A stretch of 64,000 nt of DNA from Methylobacterium organophilum (lineage in GTDB: Bacteria; Pseudomonadota; Alphaproteobacteria; Rhizobiales; Beijerinckiaceae): contig NZ_BPQV01000017.1 of NCBI RefSeq assembly GCF_022179465.1, positions 1-64,000 on the forward strand, given 5' to 3'. The position numbers were made by a program, and so were the translations under genes. Positions 9,350 to 19,626 of this stretch are shown here, in pieces (positions within the stretch are counted from its first letter, which is position 1; the number at the start of each line of letters is the position of its first letter). The notes beneath the pieces were generated by a model, which searched no databases, was not told the origin of the DNA, and saw nothing but the letters and a program-made list of their open reading frames with translations.

Positions 9350-9544
9350 ATGGCTAGCAAGACTGTCCGCATCGAGCAGGTCGGTTCGCCGATCCGCCGC
9401 GAGGCCTCCCAGCGCCAGACGCTGATCGGCCTCCGGCTGAACAAGCTGCACCGCGTCTCCGAGCTGGAGGACACTCCGGCGGTGCGCGGCATGATCCGCA
9501 AGGTCGCGCATCTCGTGCGCGTCCTCGACGACGCCGCGGCGTGA
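9350..9544 (+). CDS. rpmD: 50S ribosomal protein L30
   Basis: 64 residues, normal for L30, with the conserved [26 protein letters not shown] (about residues 8-34) and a C-terminal [17 protein letters not shown]. Encoded 12 bases after rpsE with AGGGGAGGG as binding site. Confidence 0.97.
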   Translation: MASKTVRIEQVGSPIRREASQRQTLIGLRLNKLHRVSELEDTPAVRGMIRKVAHLVRVLDDAAA

Positions 9545-9557
9545 GGAGGGCTCCACC

Positions 9558-10055
9558 ATGAAGCTCAACGAGATCCGCGACAACGAGGGCGCCACCAAGG
9601 CGCGCATGCGTGTCGGCCGGGGCATCGGCTCCGGCAAGGGCAAGACCGCGGGCCGCGGCGTGAAGGGTCAGAAGGCCCGCACCGGCGTGGCCATCAAGGG
9701 CTTCGAGGGCGGCCAGATGCCGCTGCATCGTCGCCTGCCGAAGCGCGGCTTCAACAACATCCACGCCGCCGACCTGAACGAGGTGAATCTCGGCCGGGTG
9801 CAGGAGGCCGTGGATGCCGGCAAGCTCGACAAGGCCGCAACCGTGACGGTCGACGCCCTCGTCAAGGCCGGCGTGATCAGCCGCGCCCGCGACGGCGTGA
9901 AGCTGCTCGGCGTCGGCGAGCTGACCGCGAAGCTCAGCTTCGAGGTCACCCGCGCCTCCAAGTCGGCCATCGAGGCCGTCGAGAAGGCGGGTGGCTCGGT
10001 GACCACGGTCTACGCCGCCGGCGTCGCGCATCGCGGCACGGTTGCGTCGGCCTGA
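9558..10055 (+). CDS. rplO: 50S ribosomal protein L15
   Basis: 165 residues. [41 protein letters not shown] at the start is the extended rRNA-penetrating arm, followed by [20 protein letters not shown], both diagnostic of L15, a late 50S assembly protein. The strong ribosome binding site GAGGAGGG precedes the ATG. Confidence 0.98.
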   Translation: MKLNEIRDNEGATKARMRVGRGIGSGKGKTAGRGVKGQKARTGVAIKGFEGGQMPLHRRLPKRGFNNIHAADLNEVNLGRVQEAVDAGKLDKAATVTVDALVKAGVISRARDGVKLLGVGELTAKLSFEVTRASKSAIEAVEKAGGSVTTVYAAGVAHRGTVASA

Positions 10056-10078
10056 GCCAGCCCTTAAGTCGAACAACC

Positions 10079-10121
10079 GAGCGGCGGCCCGTGCGACGCG
10101 CGTGGCCGCCGCTCCTGTTTT
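10079..10121 (+). terminator. Terminator-like hairpin between rplO and secY
   Basis: Arms gagcggcggcc (10079-10089) and ggccgccgctc (10104-10114) are perfectly complementary over 11 bp with a 14-base loop, followed by CTGTTTTC. Good intrinsic-terminator form although the T-run is four. It would separate secY-adk from the spc ribosomal genes or act as a partial terminator lowering secY expression. Confidence 0.6.
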
Positions 10122-10169
10122 CGGGACGCGCGAATCGCGTCCGAACGCCCATTTCCGGGAACGCGTGAC

Positions 10170-11513
10170 ATGGCCTCAGCCGCCGAGCAGCTTGCCGCCA
10201 ACCTCAATTTCGGCGCCATCGCCAAGGCCGACGAGCTGAAAAAGCGGATCTGGTTCACGATCGGCGCGCTGATCGTGTTCCGGCTCGGCACCTACATCCC
10301 GATTCCCGGCATCGACCCCGAGCAGTTCGCCCGGAACTTCCAGAACCAGGCGGGCGGCGTGCTCGGCCTGTTCAACATGTTCTCCGGCGGCGCCGTCGAG
10401 CGCATGGCGGTGTTCGCGCTGAACATCATGCCGTACATCTCGGCCTCGATCATCGTTCAGCTCCTCACCTCGGTCGTGCCGAGCCTGGAGGCGCTGAAGA
10501 AGGAGGGCGAGTCCGGCCGCAAGGTCATCAACCAGTACACCCGCTACCTCACGGTGGTGCTGGCGCTGGTCCAGTCCTGGGGCATCGCCTTCGGCCTGCA
10601 GGGCTCGAATGCGGTGATCAACCCGGGCCCGTTCTTCATCCTCTCGACCGTGATCACGCTCACCGGCGGCACGTTGTTCCTGATGTGGATCGGCGAGCAG
10701 ATCACCTCCCGCGGCATCGGCAACGGCTCCTCGCTGATCATCTTCGCGGGCATCGTCGCCCACCTGCCGGCGGCGATCTTCGGCGCCCTCGAGCTGTCGC
10801 GCACTGGCGCGCTCTCGCCGGCCATCCTGCTCGGCGCCGCCGTGGCCGCGGTCGCCCTGGTCTATTTCATCGTGTTCATGGAGCGCGCCCAGCGCCGTCT
10901 CCTGATCAACTATCCGAAGCGCCAGGTCGGCAACCGGATGTACGAGGGCCAGACCTCGTTCCTGCCGCTCAAGCTCAACACCTCGGGCGTGATCCCGCCG
11001 ATCTTCGCCTCGTCGCTGCTGCTGCTGCCGACGACCGTGGCGAGCTTCTCGGCCAATCAGGGCTCCACCGGCATCCTCGGCACGCTGACGGCCTATCTCG
11101 GCCACGGGCGGCCGCTCTACATGGTGGCCTACGCGGCGCTGATCATCTTCTTCACGTTCTTCTACACCGCGGTGGTGTTCAATCCGCAGGAGACGGCGGA
11201 CAACCTGAAGAAGCATGGCGGCTTCATCCCGGGCATCCGCCCCGGCGAGCGCACCGCCGCCTTCATCGACAAGGTGCTGACCCGCATCACCGTGATCGGC
11301 GCCCTCTACCTGACTTTCGTCTGCCTGGTGCCGGAGATCGTGGCCTCCTACACCTCGGCGAGCCTCGGCTTCGGCGGCACCTCGCTGCTGATCGTGGTCT
11401 CCGTGACCATGGACACGGTCGCCCAGATCCACGGGCACCTGATGGCGCATCAGTACGAGGGCCTCGTGAAGAAGGCGAAGCTGCGCGGCGCCTCCACCAC
11501 GCGCCGCCGTTGA
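10170..11513 (+). CDS. secY: Protein translocase subunit SecY
   Basis: 447 residues with about ten hydrophobic membrane segments, the size and layout of SecY, the channel subunit of the SecYEG translocon. Recognisable motifs: FRLGTYIPIPGIDPEQF (residues ~30-50), FNMFSGGAVERMAVFALNIMPYISASIIVQLL in the second segment, and GIGNGSSLIIFAGIV. The C-terminal KKAKLRGASTTRRR is the cytosolic tail. Preceded by terminator-like structure; 147 bases before adk. Confidence 0.97.
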   Translation: MASAAEQLAANLNFGAIAKADELKKRIWFTIGALIVFRLGTYIPIPGIDPEQFARNFQNQAGGVLGLFNMFSGGAVERMAVFALNIMPYISASIIVQLLTSVVPSLEALKKEGESGRKVINQYTRYLTVVLALVQSWGIAFGLQGSNAVINPGPFFILSTVITLTGGTLFLMWIGEQITSRGIGNGSSLIIFAGIVAHLPAAIFGALELSRTGALSPAILLGAAVAAVALVYFIVFMERAQRRLLINYPKRQVGNRMYEGQTSFLPLKLNTSGVIPPIFASSLLLLPTTVASFSANQGSTGILGTLTAYLGHGRPLYMVAYAALIIFFTFFYTAVVFNPQETADNLKKHGGFIPGIRPGERTAAFIDKVLTRITVIGALYLTFVCLVPEIVASYTSASLGFGGTSLLIVVSVTMDTVAQIHGHLMAHQYEGLVKKAKLRGASTTRRR

Positions 11514-11660
11514 GTGACAGACCGGCCCGCCTCTCCACCAAAGGTGCGGTGGACGGGCCTTGAGGAATTGCGCAGAAACGCGGGCTGCGGCTAAGCGAAG
11601 CGCCGTCAGGCCGCGAAGCAAGAGCCCGGGCGCGGGCCTTTGAGGACAGGAAGGGACGCC

Positions 11661-12263
11661 ATGCGGATCATTCTGCTCGGACCCCCCGGGGCGGGGAAGG
11701 GTACCCAGTCCGAGCGCATCGTGCAGCGCTACGGCATCCCTCAGCTCTCGACGGGCGACATGCTGCGTGCGGCGGTCGCCGCCGGCACGCCGGTCGGGCG
11801 CGAGGCCAAGGCGATCATGGAGAGCGGCGGGCTCGTGCCGGACGCGGTCGTGGTCGGCATCGTCGCCGACCGGATCGAAGAGGCGGATGCCAAGCCCGGC
11901 TTCATCCTCGACGGCTTCCCGCGCACCGTGGAGCAGGCCCGGGCCCTCGACGCCATGCTCGCCGACAAGGGCATCGCCCTCGACGCGGTGGTGGAGTTCG
12001 TCGTCGACGAGAACGCCCTCGTCGGCCGCATCGCCAAGCGCGCGGAGGAGACGGCCGCCAAGGGCCTGCCCGTGCGCAAGGACGATACGCCGGAAGTCTT
12101 CAAGACCCGGCTCGAGGCCTACAAGAAGCAGACCGCGCCGCTCTCCGACTATTATGCCGGAACGGGGCTCCTGAAGCAGCTCGACGGCATGAAGCCGATC
12201 GACGCGGTCACCACCGAGGTCACGGCGCTGCTCGACGGCTACCGCGAGGCCGTCGCCTCCTGA
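11661..12263 (+). CDS. adk: Adenylate kinase
   Basis: 200 residues from ATG at 11661 ([20 protein letters not shown]); the P-loop [10 protein letters not shown] spans residues 7-16. Catalyses ATP + AMP = 2 ADP. The length and the short [15 protein letters not shown] segment indicate the short-LID form without zinc cysteines, usual in alphaproteobacteria. LDGFPRT around residue 84 is the AMP/NMP-site motif. Follows secY as in most bacteria. An ATG 21 bases upstream exists but the P-loop spacing and AGGAAGGGACG binding site favour 11661. Confidence 0.97.
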   Translation: MRIILLGPPGAGKGTQSERIVQRYGIPQLSTGDMLRAAVAAGTPVGREAKAIMESGGLVPDAVVVGIVADRIEEADAKPGFILDGFPRTVEQARALDAMLADKGIALDAVVEFVVDENALVGRIAKRAEETAAKGLPVRKDDTPEVFKTRLEAYKKQTAPLSDYYAGTGLLKQLDGMKPIDAVTTEVTALLDGYREAVAS

Positions 12264-12387
12264 GGCGTTCCGGCGTGACGGCGGCTTAGGCCGCCGCCGC
12301 GGGGCGAAGCCCGCCGTTCCCCCGTTGCAGAGCTCGCCTCTCGCGAAAGCGTTTGTCCGTGCGCAGGCCGGATGCAAGGAGGCGGGC

Positions 12388-13560
12388 ATGACGCCCATGC
12401 CCCCCACGTCCGACACGACCCTCTCGGCCGGGCTCCTGCGGATCCTGGCGGTCGCGGCCGGCAGCGCGGTCGCCAACAGCTACTACAATCAGGCCTTCCT
12501 CGGGCTTCTGGCCCATGATTTCGGCGTCGCCTCCGGCACGGTGGCCACGATCCCCGTGCTGTCGCAGCTCGGCGGCGCCTGCGGCGTCCTGTTCCTCGCC
12601 CCCCTCGGGGACCGGTTCGAGCGGCGGGCGCTGATCCTGGCCACCGTCGCGGCCCTGGTCGTCACCCTGATCGCGGCCGCGCTCAGCCCGAGCCTCGCCT
12701 GGCTCGCCGCGGCGAGCCTCGGCGTCGGTCTCTTCGCGACCGTCGCGCAGCAGATCGTGCCCTTCGCGGTCCAGCTTTCCGCCCCCTCGGAACGCGGCCG
12801 CGTGATCGGGACGGTGCTCAGCGGCATCCTCATCGGCGTCCTCGGGGCGCGGGCCGTGAGCGGGGTGATCGCCGACGCCCTCGGCTGGCACGCGGTCTAC
12901 TGGTTCGCGGTGGCCCTCACCGGCACGGTCGGCCTCGTGCTGGCCCTGGTCCTGCCGCGGATCGAGCCGACGACGCGGCTCAGCTACCCGCATCTCCTCG
13001 CCTCGATGGTCACGCTGGTGCGCAGCCATGCCGGCCTGCGCCGCGCCATGGCGATCCAGTTCCTGATGTTCGGCGCCTTCATGGGCTTCTGGTCGACCGT
13101 GGCCCTGCATCTGCGCGAGCCGGTCTACGGCCTCGGCGGCACCGCGGTGGGTCTGCTGGCGCTGGCCGGCATCGCCGGAGCGCTCGCCGCGCCGCGGGCC
13201 GGGGCGCTCGCCGACCGGCACGGCCCCGCCAGGGTCGTCTCCGCCGGCACCGGCCTCGTCATCGCCGCCTTCCTGCTGTTCCGGCTGCTGGACGGCAGCC
13301 TCGCCGCCCTCGCCGCCGGGGTGCTGGTGATGGATCTCGGCGTGGCCTCGTCCCAGGTCGCCAACCAGGCCCAGGTGCATGGGCTCGATCCCCAGGCCCG
13401 GAGTCGCCTCAACACCGTGTTCATGGCGACGATGCTGCTCGGGGGCGCCTTCGGTGCGGGAATGGGCGGTCTCGCTTTCCAGCAAGCGGGCTGGACCGGC
13501 GCCTGCCTCTTCGGCGCGGGCGCCGCGGCCCTGGCGCTGCTGCTGTCGCGCCGGGGATGA
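12388..13560 (+). CDS. MFS transporter inserted between adk and rpsM
   Basis: About 390 residues with roughly twelve hydrophobic segments, a major facilitator superfamily exporter by overall pattern. [17 protein letters not shown] in segment 1 and [13 protein letters not shown] (cytosolic loop 2-3 motif, about residues 72-84) support the family, and [11 protein letters not shown] repeats that loop in the second half. The start was placed at ATG 12388 because AAGGAGG lies just upstream. The substrate cannot be read from sequence; drug or sugar efflux is typical of relatives. It is transcribed in the same direction as the ribosomal genes but is not part of the canonical operon, so it looks like an insertion into the supercluster. 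Confidence 0.85.
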   Translation: MTPMPPTSDTTLSAGLLRILAVAAGSAVANSYYNQAFLGLLAHDFGVASGTVATIPVLSQLGGACGVLFLAPLGDRFERRALILATVAALVVTLIAAALSPSLAWLAAASLGVGLFATVAQQIVPFAVQLSAPSERGRVIGTVLSGILIGVLGARAVSGVIADALGWHAVYWFAVALTGTVGLVLALVLPRIEPTTRLSYPHLLASMVTLVRSHAGLRRAMAIQFLMFGAFMGFWSTVALHLREPVYGLGGTAVGLLALAGIAGALAAPRAGALADRHGPARVVSAGTGLVIAAFLLFRLLDGSLAALAAGVLVMDLGVASSQVANQAQVHGLDPQARSRLNTVFMATMLLGGAFGAGMGGLAFQQAGWTGACLFGAGAAALALLLSRRG

Positions 13561-13598
13561 GGGACGCCTTCGGACTCGGAAGATCCGTAAAGGGCGCG

Positions 13599-13627
13599 TT
13601 GACATCTTTGCGCGCCTGCGCTAGGCG
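13599..13627 (+). promoter_or_regulatory. Promoter candidate for rpsM-rpsK-rpoA-rplQ
   Basis: TTGACA at 13599-13604, a 17-base spacer, then TAGGCG at 13622-13627. The -35 is a perfect consensus and the spacing ideal; the -10 is weak. It lies 38 bases after the MFS gene and about 160 bases before the rpsM start, implying a leader of roughly 155 bases. The same architecture (TTGACG-17-TAGACG) precedes ilvI in this window. Confidence 0.6.
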
Positions 13628-13790
13628 AGCCACCTTCGTCGAGACACGATCAGGTCCGGGGCACCTTCGAGAAAGGCTGCTTGCGGGCCGATTTGTCGTC
13701 TTGAGGGCGCGCAGGGGCCGGCCTCCACCGGACGCGCGCTTGTCACAGGCAAAAACGGCAGGGCTGCGGCCCGCCCCATGGAGTGCAGTC

Positions 13791-14159
13791 TTGGCTCGTA
13801 TCGCTGGCGTCAACATCCCGACCAACAAGCGCGTCGTCATCGCGCTTCAGTACATCCACGGCATCGGCCCGCAGAAGGCCGGCGAGATCACCGAGAAGGT
13901 CGGCATCCCCGCCGAGCGCCGGGTGAACCAGCTCACCGACGCCGAGGTGCTCCAGATCCGCGAGACCATCGACCGCGACTACGTCGTCGAGGGCGATCTG
14001 CGCCGCGAAGTCTCGATGAACATCAAGCGCCTGATGGATCTCGGCTGCTACCGTGGCCTGCGCCACCGCAAGCAGCTCCCGGTCCGCGGCCAGCGCACCC
14101 ACACCAACGCCCGCACCCGCAAGGGCAAGGCGAAGCCGATCGCCGGCAAGAAGAAGTAA
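13791..14159 (+). CDS. rpsM: 30S ribosomal protein S13, TTG start
   Basis: 122 residues when started at the TTG at 13791, giving (M)[25 protein letters not shown], the invariant S13 N-terminus; no ATG or GTG in frame is close, and GGAG sits seven bases upstream. The C-terminal [24 protein letters not shown] tail, which contacts P-site tRNA, is present. First gene of the alpha block behind its own promoter. rpmJ, often found just before it, is not here. Confidence 0.95.
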   Translation: MARIAGVNIPTNKRVVIALQYIHGIGPQKAGEITEKVGIPAERRVNQLTDAEVLQIRETIDRDYVVEGDLRREVSMNIKRLMDLGCYRGLRHRKQLPVRGQRTHTNARTRKGKAKPIAGKKK

Positions 14160-14170
14160 TTCTGGCATTG

Positions 14171-14198
14171 GAAGGCCGTGCGTCGCTCGGCCTTCTTT
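14171..14198 (+). terminator. Weak terminator or attenuator between rpsM and rpsK
   Basis: 8-bp perfect stem gaaggccg (14171-14178) / cggccttc (14188-14195) with a 9-base loop, followed by only TTTGC. It may reduce but is unlikely to stop transcription into rpsK. Confidence 0.4.
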
Positions 14199-14327
14199 GC
14201 GTCGCGCCGGGTGCTCCCCTGCGGCGGCGGTTGATCGGGACGGACCTGCACGGCAGCCGCGCCCACGTGATGAAACATCCCGAGCGCCTGGTGTTACGGG
14301 CGTGATTGAAGGACCAGCGAGAACAGA

Positions 14328-14717
14328 ATGGCCAAGGAACCGACCCGCGTCCGCCGGCGCGAACGCAAGAACATCGTCTCGGGCGTGGCGCATGTGAACG
14401 CCTCGTTCAACAACACGATGATCACCATCACCGACGCGCAGGGCAACACGATCTCCTGGTCGTCCGCCGGCGCCATGGGCTTCAAGGGCTCGCGCAAGTC
14501 GACCCCGTACGCCGCCCAGGTCGCCGCCGAGGATGCCGGCCGCAAGGCCGCCGAGCACGGCATGCGCACCCTCGAGGTCGAGGTCTCCGGCCCCGGCTCC
14601 GGCCGCGAGTCGGCCCTTCGTGCCCTCCAGGCCGCGGGCTTCACCGTGACCTCGATCCGCGACGTCACCTCGATCCCGCATAACGGCTGCCGGCCGCGCA
14701 AGCGCCGCCGCGTCTGA
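14328..14717 (+). CDS. rpsK: 30S ribosomal protein S11
   Basis: 129 residues, standard S11: begins [40 protein letters not shown] and ends [14 protein letters not shown], both highly conserved. S11 lies on the 30S platform, near the Shine-Dalgarno helix. Separated from rpsM by 168 bases and from rpoA by an inserted hydrolase gene, which is unusual. Confidence 0.98.
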   Translation: MAKEPTRVRRRERKNIVSGVAHVNASFNNTMITITDAQGNTISWSSAGAMGFKGSRKSTPYAAQVAAEDAGRKAAEHGMRTLEVEVSGPGSGRESALRALQAAGFTVTSIRDVTSIPHNGCRPRKRRRV

Positions 14718-14763
14718 TCGGACGGGATCGACGGAACGAACGAGGCTGAAAACGGAGACGCCG

Positions 14764-15642
14764 GTGGCGAACGACACGACGGCCCTTCCGGGTGTGCTGC
14801 GCTGGAATCTCGGCGACCTCACGGTCACCGCGCTCAATGACGGCTACTTCGAAGGGTCGCTCGATCTCGTCACGGGCATCTCCAAGGAAGAAGCCGGCGC
14901 CCTCCAGGCCGCCGGTTTTCGTCCGCAGGCCCCGCTGATCACGCTCAACGCGTTCCTCGTCACCGGGGCCGGCCGCAAGCCGGTCCTGATCGACACCGGC
15001 TACGGCAAGCTCGGGCCCGAGACCCTCGGCCGCGTTCCCGCTGCCCTCGCGGCGGCGGGGGTGAGGCCGGAGGAGATCGAGACGCTGATCCTCACCCATC
15101 TGCATCCCGACCATGCCGGCGGGCTGCTGACGGGGGACGACCGGGCGGCCTATCCCAACGCCGAGCTGCTGGTGCATGCCGACGAGGTGGCGCATTGGCT
15201 GCCCGACGAGGCGCTGGCCAAGGCTCCGGAGGGGGCCAGACCCTATTTCGAGGGCGCCCGCAAGGCGGTCGCGCCCTACAAGGGTCGGCTGCGCGATCAC
15301 CGGGGCGGCGAGGTCGCGCCGGGCATCGACGCGGTCCATCTGCCCGGGCACACCCCGGGCCATTGCGGCTTCCGGATCTCGTCCGGGGGCCAGTCGCTGT
15401 TGCTGTGGACCGACGTGGTCCATCTGCCGGCGATCCAGTTCAAGAACCCGCAAGCCGGCGTCGTCTTCGACGTGGACGGCGAGCAGGCGCGGGAGACCCG
15501 CAAGCGCGTCCTCGACGAGGTCGCGAGCGAGAAGACGTTCATCGCCGGCTCTCATCTCGAGTTCCCGGCACTCGGCCACGTCGCCCGGGACGGTGCAGGC
15601 TACAGCTTCGTGCCGGCGCTCTGGGTGGCGGGAGTCCGGTAG
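14764..15642 (+). CDS. Metallo-beta-lactamase-fold hydrolase between rpsK and rpoA
   Basis: 292 residues from a GTG at 14764. The zinc-binding motif THLHPDH occupies residues 111-117 (His112, His114, Asp116, His117), a further His in LPGHTPGH near residue 198, and a C-terminal [10 protein letters not shown] supplies the last His. The short LNDGYFEGS start and [10 protein letters not shown] resemble quorum-quenching lactonase/MBL-fold enzymes of the AttM/AiiB type, but substrate cannot be assigned. It lies 46 bases after rpsK in the same direction and 101 bases before rpoA, so it is probably cotranscribed with ribosomal genes. No signal peptide, hence cytosolic. Confidence 0.85.
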   Translation: MANDTTALPGVLRWNLGDLTVTALNDGYFEGSLDLVTGISKEEAGALQAAGFRPQAPLITLNAFLVTGAGRKPVLIDTGYGKLGPETLGRVPAALAAAGVRPEEIETLILTHLHPDHAGGLLTGDDRAAYPNAELLVHADEVAHWLPDEALAKAPEGARPYFEGARKAVAPYKGRLRDHRGGEVAPGIDAVHLPGHTPGHCGFRISSGGQSLLLWTDVVHLPAIQFKNPQAGVVFDVDGEQARETRKRVLDEVASEKTFIAGSHLEFPALGHVARDGAGYSFVPALWVAGVR

Positions 15643-15743
15643 GCGGAACGAGACTTTGGGGACCGGGCGCGCCAGGGCGGGCGCATCCGGCCGAAGCGCT
15701 AGAGCCCTCGCGGGCGGCGCAGGATTGGACGAGAGGTAGGACC

Positions 15744-16763
<1,020 letters not shown>

Positions 16764-16775
16764 GCAAGCCGCATC

Positions 16776-16795
16776 GGGGCGCCCGCGGGCGCCCC
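16776..16795 (+). other. 20-base perfect palindrome between rpoA and rplQ
   Basis: ggggcgcccgcgggcgcccc is its own reverse complement and would fold into an 8-bp GC stem with a CGCG loop 13 bases after the rpoA stop. Another perfect palindrome, cttcgcgcgaag, starts five bases later. No T-run follows, so it is more likely a transcript-stabilising or pausing structure than a full terminator. Confidence 0.5.
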
Positions 16796-16910
16796 TTCGC
16801 GCGAAGAACTCCCGCCGCGGGGTCAAGCGGATCCATGAAGAACAGCCTCCCTGGCGAGGCGCCCGACCGTTCCGTGGCACGGCGGCCGGGTCGAGAGAAG
16901 GACAGCCATC

Positions 16911-17327
16911 ATGCGTCACGGTTTCCGCGGTCGTCGCTTCAACCGCACCCCCGAGCACCGCAAGGCGATGTTCGCCAACATGTCCGCCGCGCTGATCAAG
17001 CACGAGCAGATCGTCACCACCCTGCCCAAGGCCAAGGACCTGCGTCCGGTCGTCGAGAAGCTGATCACCCTCGGCCGCGTCGACAGCGTGCATAACCGCC
17101 GCCTCGCCATGGGCCAGCTGCGCGACGCCGCCATGGTCACCAAGCTCTTCACGGTGCTCGGCCCGCGCTACCAGGCCCGTCCGGGCGGCTATTGCCGCAT
17201 CATGAAGGCCGGCTTCCGCTACGGCGACAACGCCCCGCTCGCCGTGATCGAGTTCGTCGACCGCGACGTCGACGCCCGCGGCAAGGATTCCGGCCCCGTG
17301 GTCGGCGGCGAGGCCGAGGCGGCCTGA
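16911..17327 (+). CDS. rplQ: 50S ribosomal protein L17
   Basis: 138 residues, starting [24 protein letters not shown], with [27 protein letters not shown] as the conserved C-terminal half. Last gene of the ribosomal supercluster and closed by a strong terminator. AGAGAAGGACAG precedes the ATG. Confidence 0.98.
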   Translation: MRHGFRGRRFNRTPEHRKAMFANMSAALIKHEQIVTTLPKAKDLRPVVEKLITLGRVDSVHNRRLAMGQLRDAAMVTKLFTVLGPRYQARPGGYCRIMKAGFRYGDNAPLAVIEFVDRDVDARGKDSGPVVGGEAEAA

Positions 17328-17355
17328 TCCGGGCCACAAGGCCATCTTTTCAAGG

Positions 17356-17384
17356 AAGGGCGATCCGAAAGGGTCGCCCTTTTC
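17356..17384 (+). terminator. Intrinsic terminator after rplQ
   Basis: Arms aagggcgatcc (17356-17366) and gggtcgccctt (17371-17381) pair over 11 bp with one T-G wobble around a GAAA tetraloop, followed by TTCTGTTCTT. This is the end of the ribosomal supercluster transcript. Confidence 0.8.
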
Positions 17385-17443
17385 TGTTCTTCCGGGCCAA
17401 TCGCACTATGATGCCTGTCCTCGACAAGAGGAGAAAACAGGTC

Positions 17444-17734
17444 ATGCGTCGCTCGATTATTCTATTCTTATTCTTTTCTTGTGGTCTTGCCGGATCCGCG
17501 CAGGCGCACCTGTCGATGGACGACAAGGCCGATCTCTGGCCGCGGGCCAGCATGACCGACAAGATCGATTTCACGAACCGGATGGGCAAGGCCTTCTCGG
17601 CGCTCTCGCCGAACCTCGACAACCACTATTTCATGCGCTGCCTGGAGGAGACGGCCAATATCGGTAATCCCGGCGCGCTGCGGCTCGAGGATTTGGTGAA
17701 GGCCTGCGTGTCCCTCGACAAGAAGGAGCCGTAG
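17444..17734 (+). CDS. Small exported protein of unknown function
   Basis: 96 residues from ATG 17444, chosen because AAGAGGAG precedes it and because it yields a clean signal peptide: MRRSIILFLFFSCGLAGSAQA, with probable cleavage after AQA at residue 21. The mature ~75 residues contain DFTNRMGKAFSALSPNLDNHYFMRCLEETANIG and two cysteines that could form a disulfide. I do not recognise a family. The first 60 bases are strikingly A/T-rich (attattctattcttattc) for this genome, which reflects the hydrophobic signal core but also departs from local codon use. It sits alone between the rplQ terminator and the minus-strand chemosensory operon. Confidence 0.7.
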   Translation: MRRSIILFLFFSCGLAGSAQAHLSMDDKADLWPRASMTDKIDFTNRMGKAFSALSPNLDNHYFMRCLEETANIGNPGALRLEDLVKACVSLDKKEP

Positions 17735-17763
17735 CCCAGGGGCGCCCGCAGCCTGAGTCGCGC

Positions 17764-19626
17764 TCACGCCGCGCCGAGCAGGCCCGCGACCTGGGCGGCG
17801 AGCTCGCCGGAGCCGAAGGGCTTCATCAGCACCGGCAGGTCCTCGGGGATCGCGACGGCGTCGGCATGGCCGGTCAGGATCAGGACCGGCGTCCCGGGGA
17901 AGCGCCGGCGCACCTCCGTGGCGAACTCCACCCCGTTCATGCCCGGCATGGCGAGGTCGGCCACGACGAGGTCGAAGCGGGCCCCGTCCATGGCGTTCAG
18001 CGCCGACGGGCCGTCCACGGCCTCCGATTCCGCGTAGCCGAAATCGTGCAGGAAGGAGGCGGTGACGTGCCGGACCTCGGCGTCGTCGTCGACGACGAGG
18101 ACCCGGGCCGAGCGCCGGGGCGCCGGCCGGTCGCCGTTGACGGTGACGGTGCCGCTCTCCGTCTCCCCCACGGCCCGCGGCAGGGCCAGCTCCACCTGCG
18201 TGCCCCGCCCGACCTCGCTGCGGATCCGCAGGCGTCCCTTGGCCTGCTGGGCGAGGCCGAACACCATGGCGAGGCCGAGCCCCGTGCCCTGGCCCACGGC
18301 CTTGGTGGTGAAGAAGGGCTCGCAGACGCGCTCCAGCAGCTCGGGCGGGATGCCGGTGCCCTCGTCGGTCACCGTCACCAGGGCGTAGTCGCCGTCGGCG
18401 AGCTCCGCTTCGCCGGAGACATGGGCGGCTCCGGTCGCGATCGTGATCGCGCCGCCTTCGGGCATCGCGTCCCTGGCGTTGATGCAGAGATTGAGGATCG
18501 CGAGTTCGAGCTGATCGGGATCGACGCAGGCCTGTGGCGTCTCGGAGGCGAGCGCCGTGCGCACGGTGACGAGCCCGCCGAGGCTGCGGCCGAACAGGTC
18601 GCTCATGCCGTCGATCAGGGCGTTCACGTCGACGCTGCGCAGGCGCAGATCCGGCGTCCGGCTGAAGCTGAGCAGGCGCTTGGTCAGGGCGGAGCCGCGC
18701 TGGGCCGCACCGGTGGCGTTGTCGATCAGGCGCTTCACCCGCGGCTGGTCGGCGACCTTCGGGCCGGCGAGCTCCAGGCTGCCGAGGATCGCGGTCAGCA
18801 GGTTGTTGAAGTCGTGGGCGATGCCCCCCGCGAGGGTGCCCAGCGCCTGCATCTTGTCGGTCTGGCGCAGGCGGGTTTCCATCAGCCGCTGCTGCGTCAC
18901 GTCCCGCTCGATCACGGCGAGATGGGACACGTCCCCGGCCGTGTCGCGGATCGGGACGCGGCTCACCTGCGTCCAGCGCTCGGCCCCCGCCGGCCCCGTC
19001 GCGACGACGGCCTCGGTGGGCTCGGCGCCGGAGACGGCAAGCGCCTCGGCCCCGCGCACCGCCTCGGCCGCGGCGGGATCGAGGAACTCCGCCTCCTGCC
19101 GCCCCATGCAGGCGGCGGGCTCGGCCCCGAGGGAAGCCGCCTTGCGGGCGTTGAGGCGGACGAAACGGCCTTCCGAATCCTTGAAGGCGATAGCGTCCTC
19201 GGAATGGTCGAGCAGGCCGCGCAGCAGCGCCCGTTCGGTGGCGAGGTCGCGGGCGAGCCGGTGGCGCTCATAGGCGTTGCGCACGGTGCTGCGCAGCAGG
19301 GCCGGGTCCCACGGCTTGGTCACGTAGCCGATGATGCCGCCGCGGTTGAGCGCGCCGATCACCGCGGTGATGTCGGCATAGCCCGTGAGCAGGATGGCCT
19401 GCGCCTCGTGGAAGCTGCGCGCTTCGGCCAGCAGCGCGTCGCCGGTCAGGCCCGGCATGCGCTGGTCGGAGATGATCACGGCGATGTCCGGGTCGGCCCG
19501 CATGATCGCCAGCGCCTCGACGGGGCGGGTCGTGGTGACGACGCGGTAATCGTCCTCGAACAGGTCCTCGAGAGCGATGAGGATGTCCGGTTCGTCGTCG
19601 ACGGCGAGGATCGTACCTTTGGTCAT
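17764..19626 (-). CDS. Hybrid kinase REC-PAS-HisKA-HATPase-REC
   Basis: 620 residues from the ATG whose complement is 19624-19626 (MTKGTILAVDDEPDI). Domains in order: receiver 5-120 (Asp54 in SDQRMPG, Lys104), PAS about 135-250, dimerisation/phosphotransfer with His271 in GIAHDFNN, ATPase about 370-485 (Asn383, TDEGTGIP, GQGTGLGLAM), second receiver 508-615 (Asp557 in ADLAMPG, Lys602). No membrane segment, so cytosolic. Last gene of the chemosensory operon; its start overlaps the stop of the preceding kinase by four bases (ATGA), so it is translationally coupled and probably takes phosphoryl groups from, or competes with, that system. No DNA-binding or GGDEF output domain. Target unknown. Confidence 0.9.
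   Translation of the reverse strand: MTKGTILAVDDEPDILIALEDLFEDDYRVVTTTRPVEALAIMRADPDIAVIISDQRMPGLTGDALLAEARSFHEAQAILLTGYADITAVIGALNRGGIIGYVTKPWDPALLRSTVRNAYERHRLARDLATERALLRGLLDHSEDAIAFKDSEGRFVRLNARKAASLGAEPAACMGRQEAEFLDPAAAEAVRGAEALAVSGAEPTEAVVATGPAGAERWTQVSRVPIRDTAGDVSHLAVIERDVTQQRLMETRLRQTDKMQALGTLAGGIAHDFNNLLTAILGSLELAGPKVADQPRVKRLIDNATGAAQRGSALTKRLLSFSRTPDLRLRSVDVNALIDGMSDLFGRSLGGLVTVRTALASETPQACVDPDQLELAILNLCINARDAMPEGGAITIATGAAHVSGEAELADGDYALVTVTDEGTGIPPELLERVCEPFFTTKAVGQGTGLGLAMVFGLAQQAKGRLRIRSEVGRGTQVELALPRAVGETESGTVTVNGDRPAPRRSARVLVVDDDAEVRHVTASFLHDFGYAESEAVDGPSALNAMDGARFDLVVADLAMPGMNGVEFATEVRRRFPGTPVLILTGHADAVAIPEDLPVLMKPFGSGELAAQVAGLLGAA

Noticed and set aside
10176-12476. 766-codon open frame on the minus strand opposite secY and adk
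   Set aside because: It is a shadow of high-GC coding sequence on the other strand; the translation is low-complexity Arg/Asp/Gly-rich with no motif, while secY and adk have full conserved motifs.
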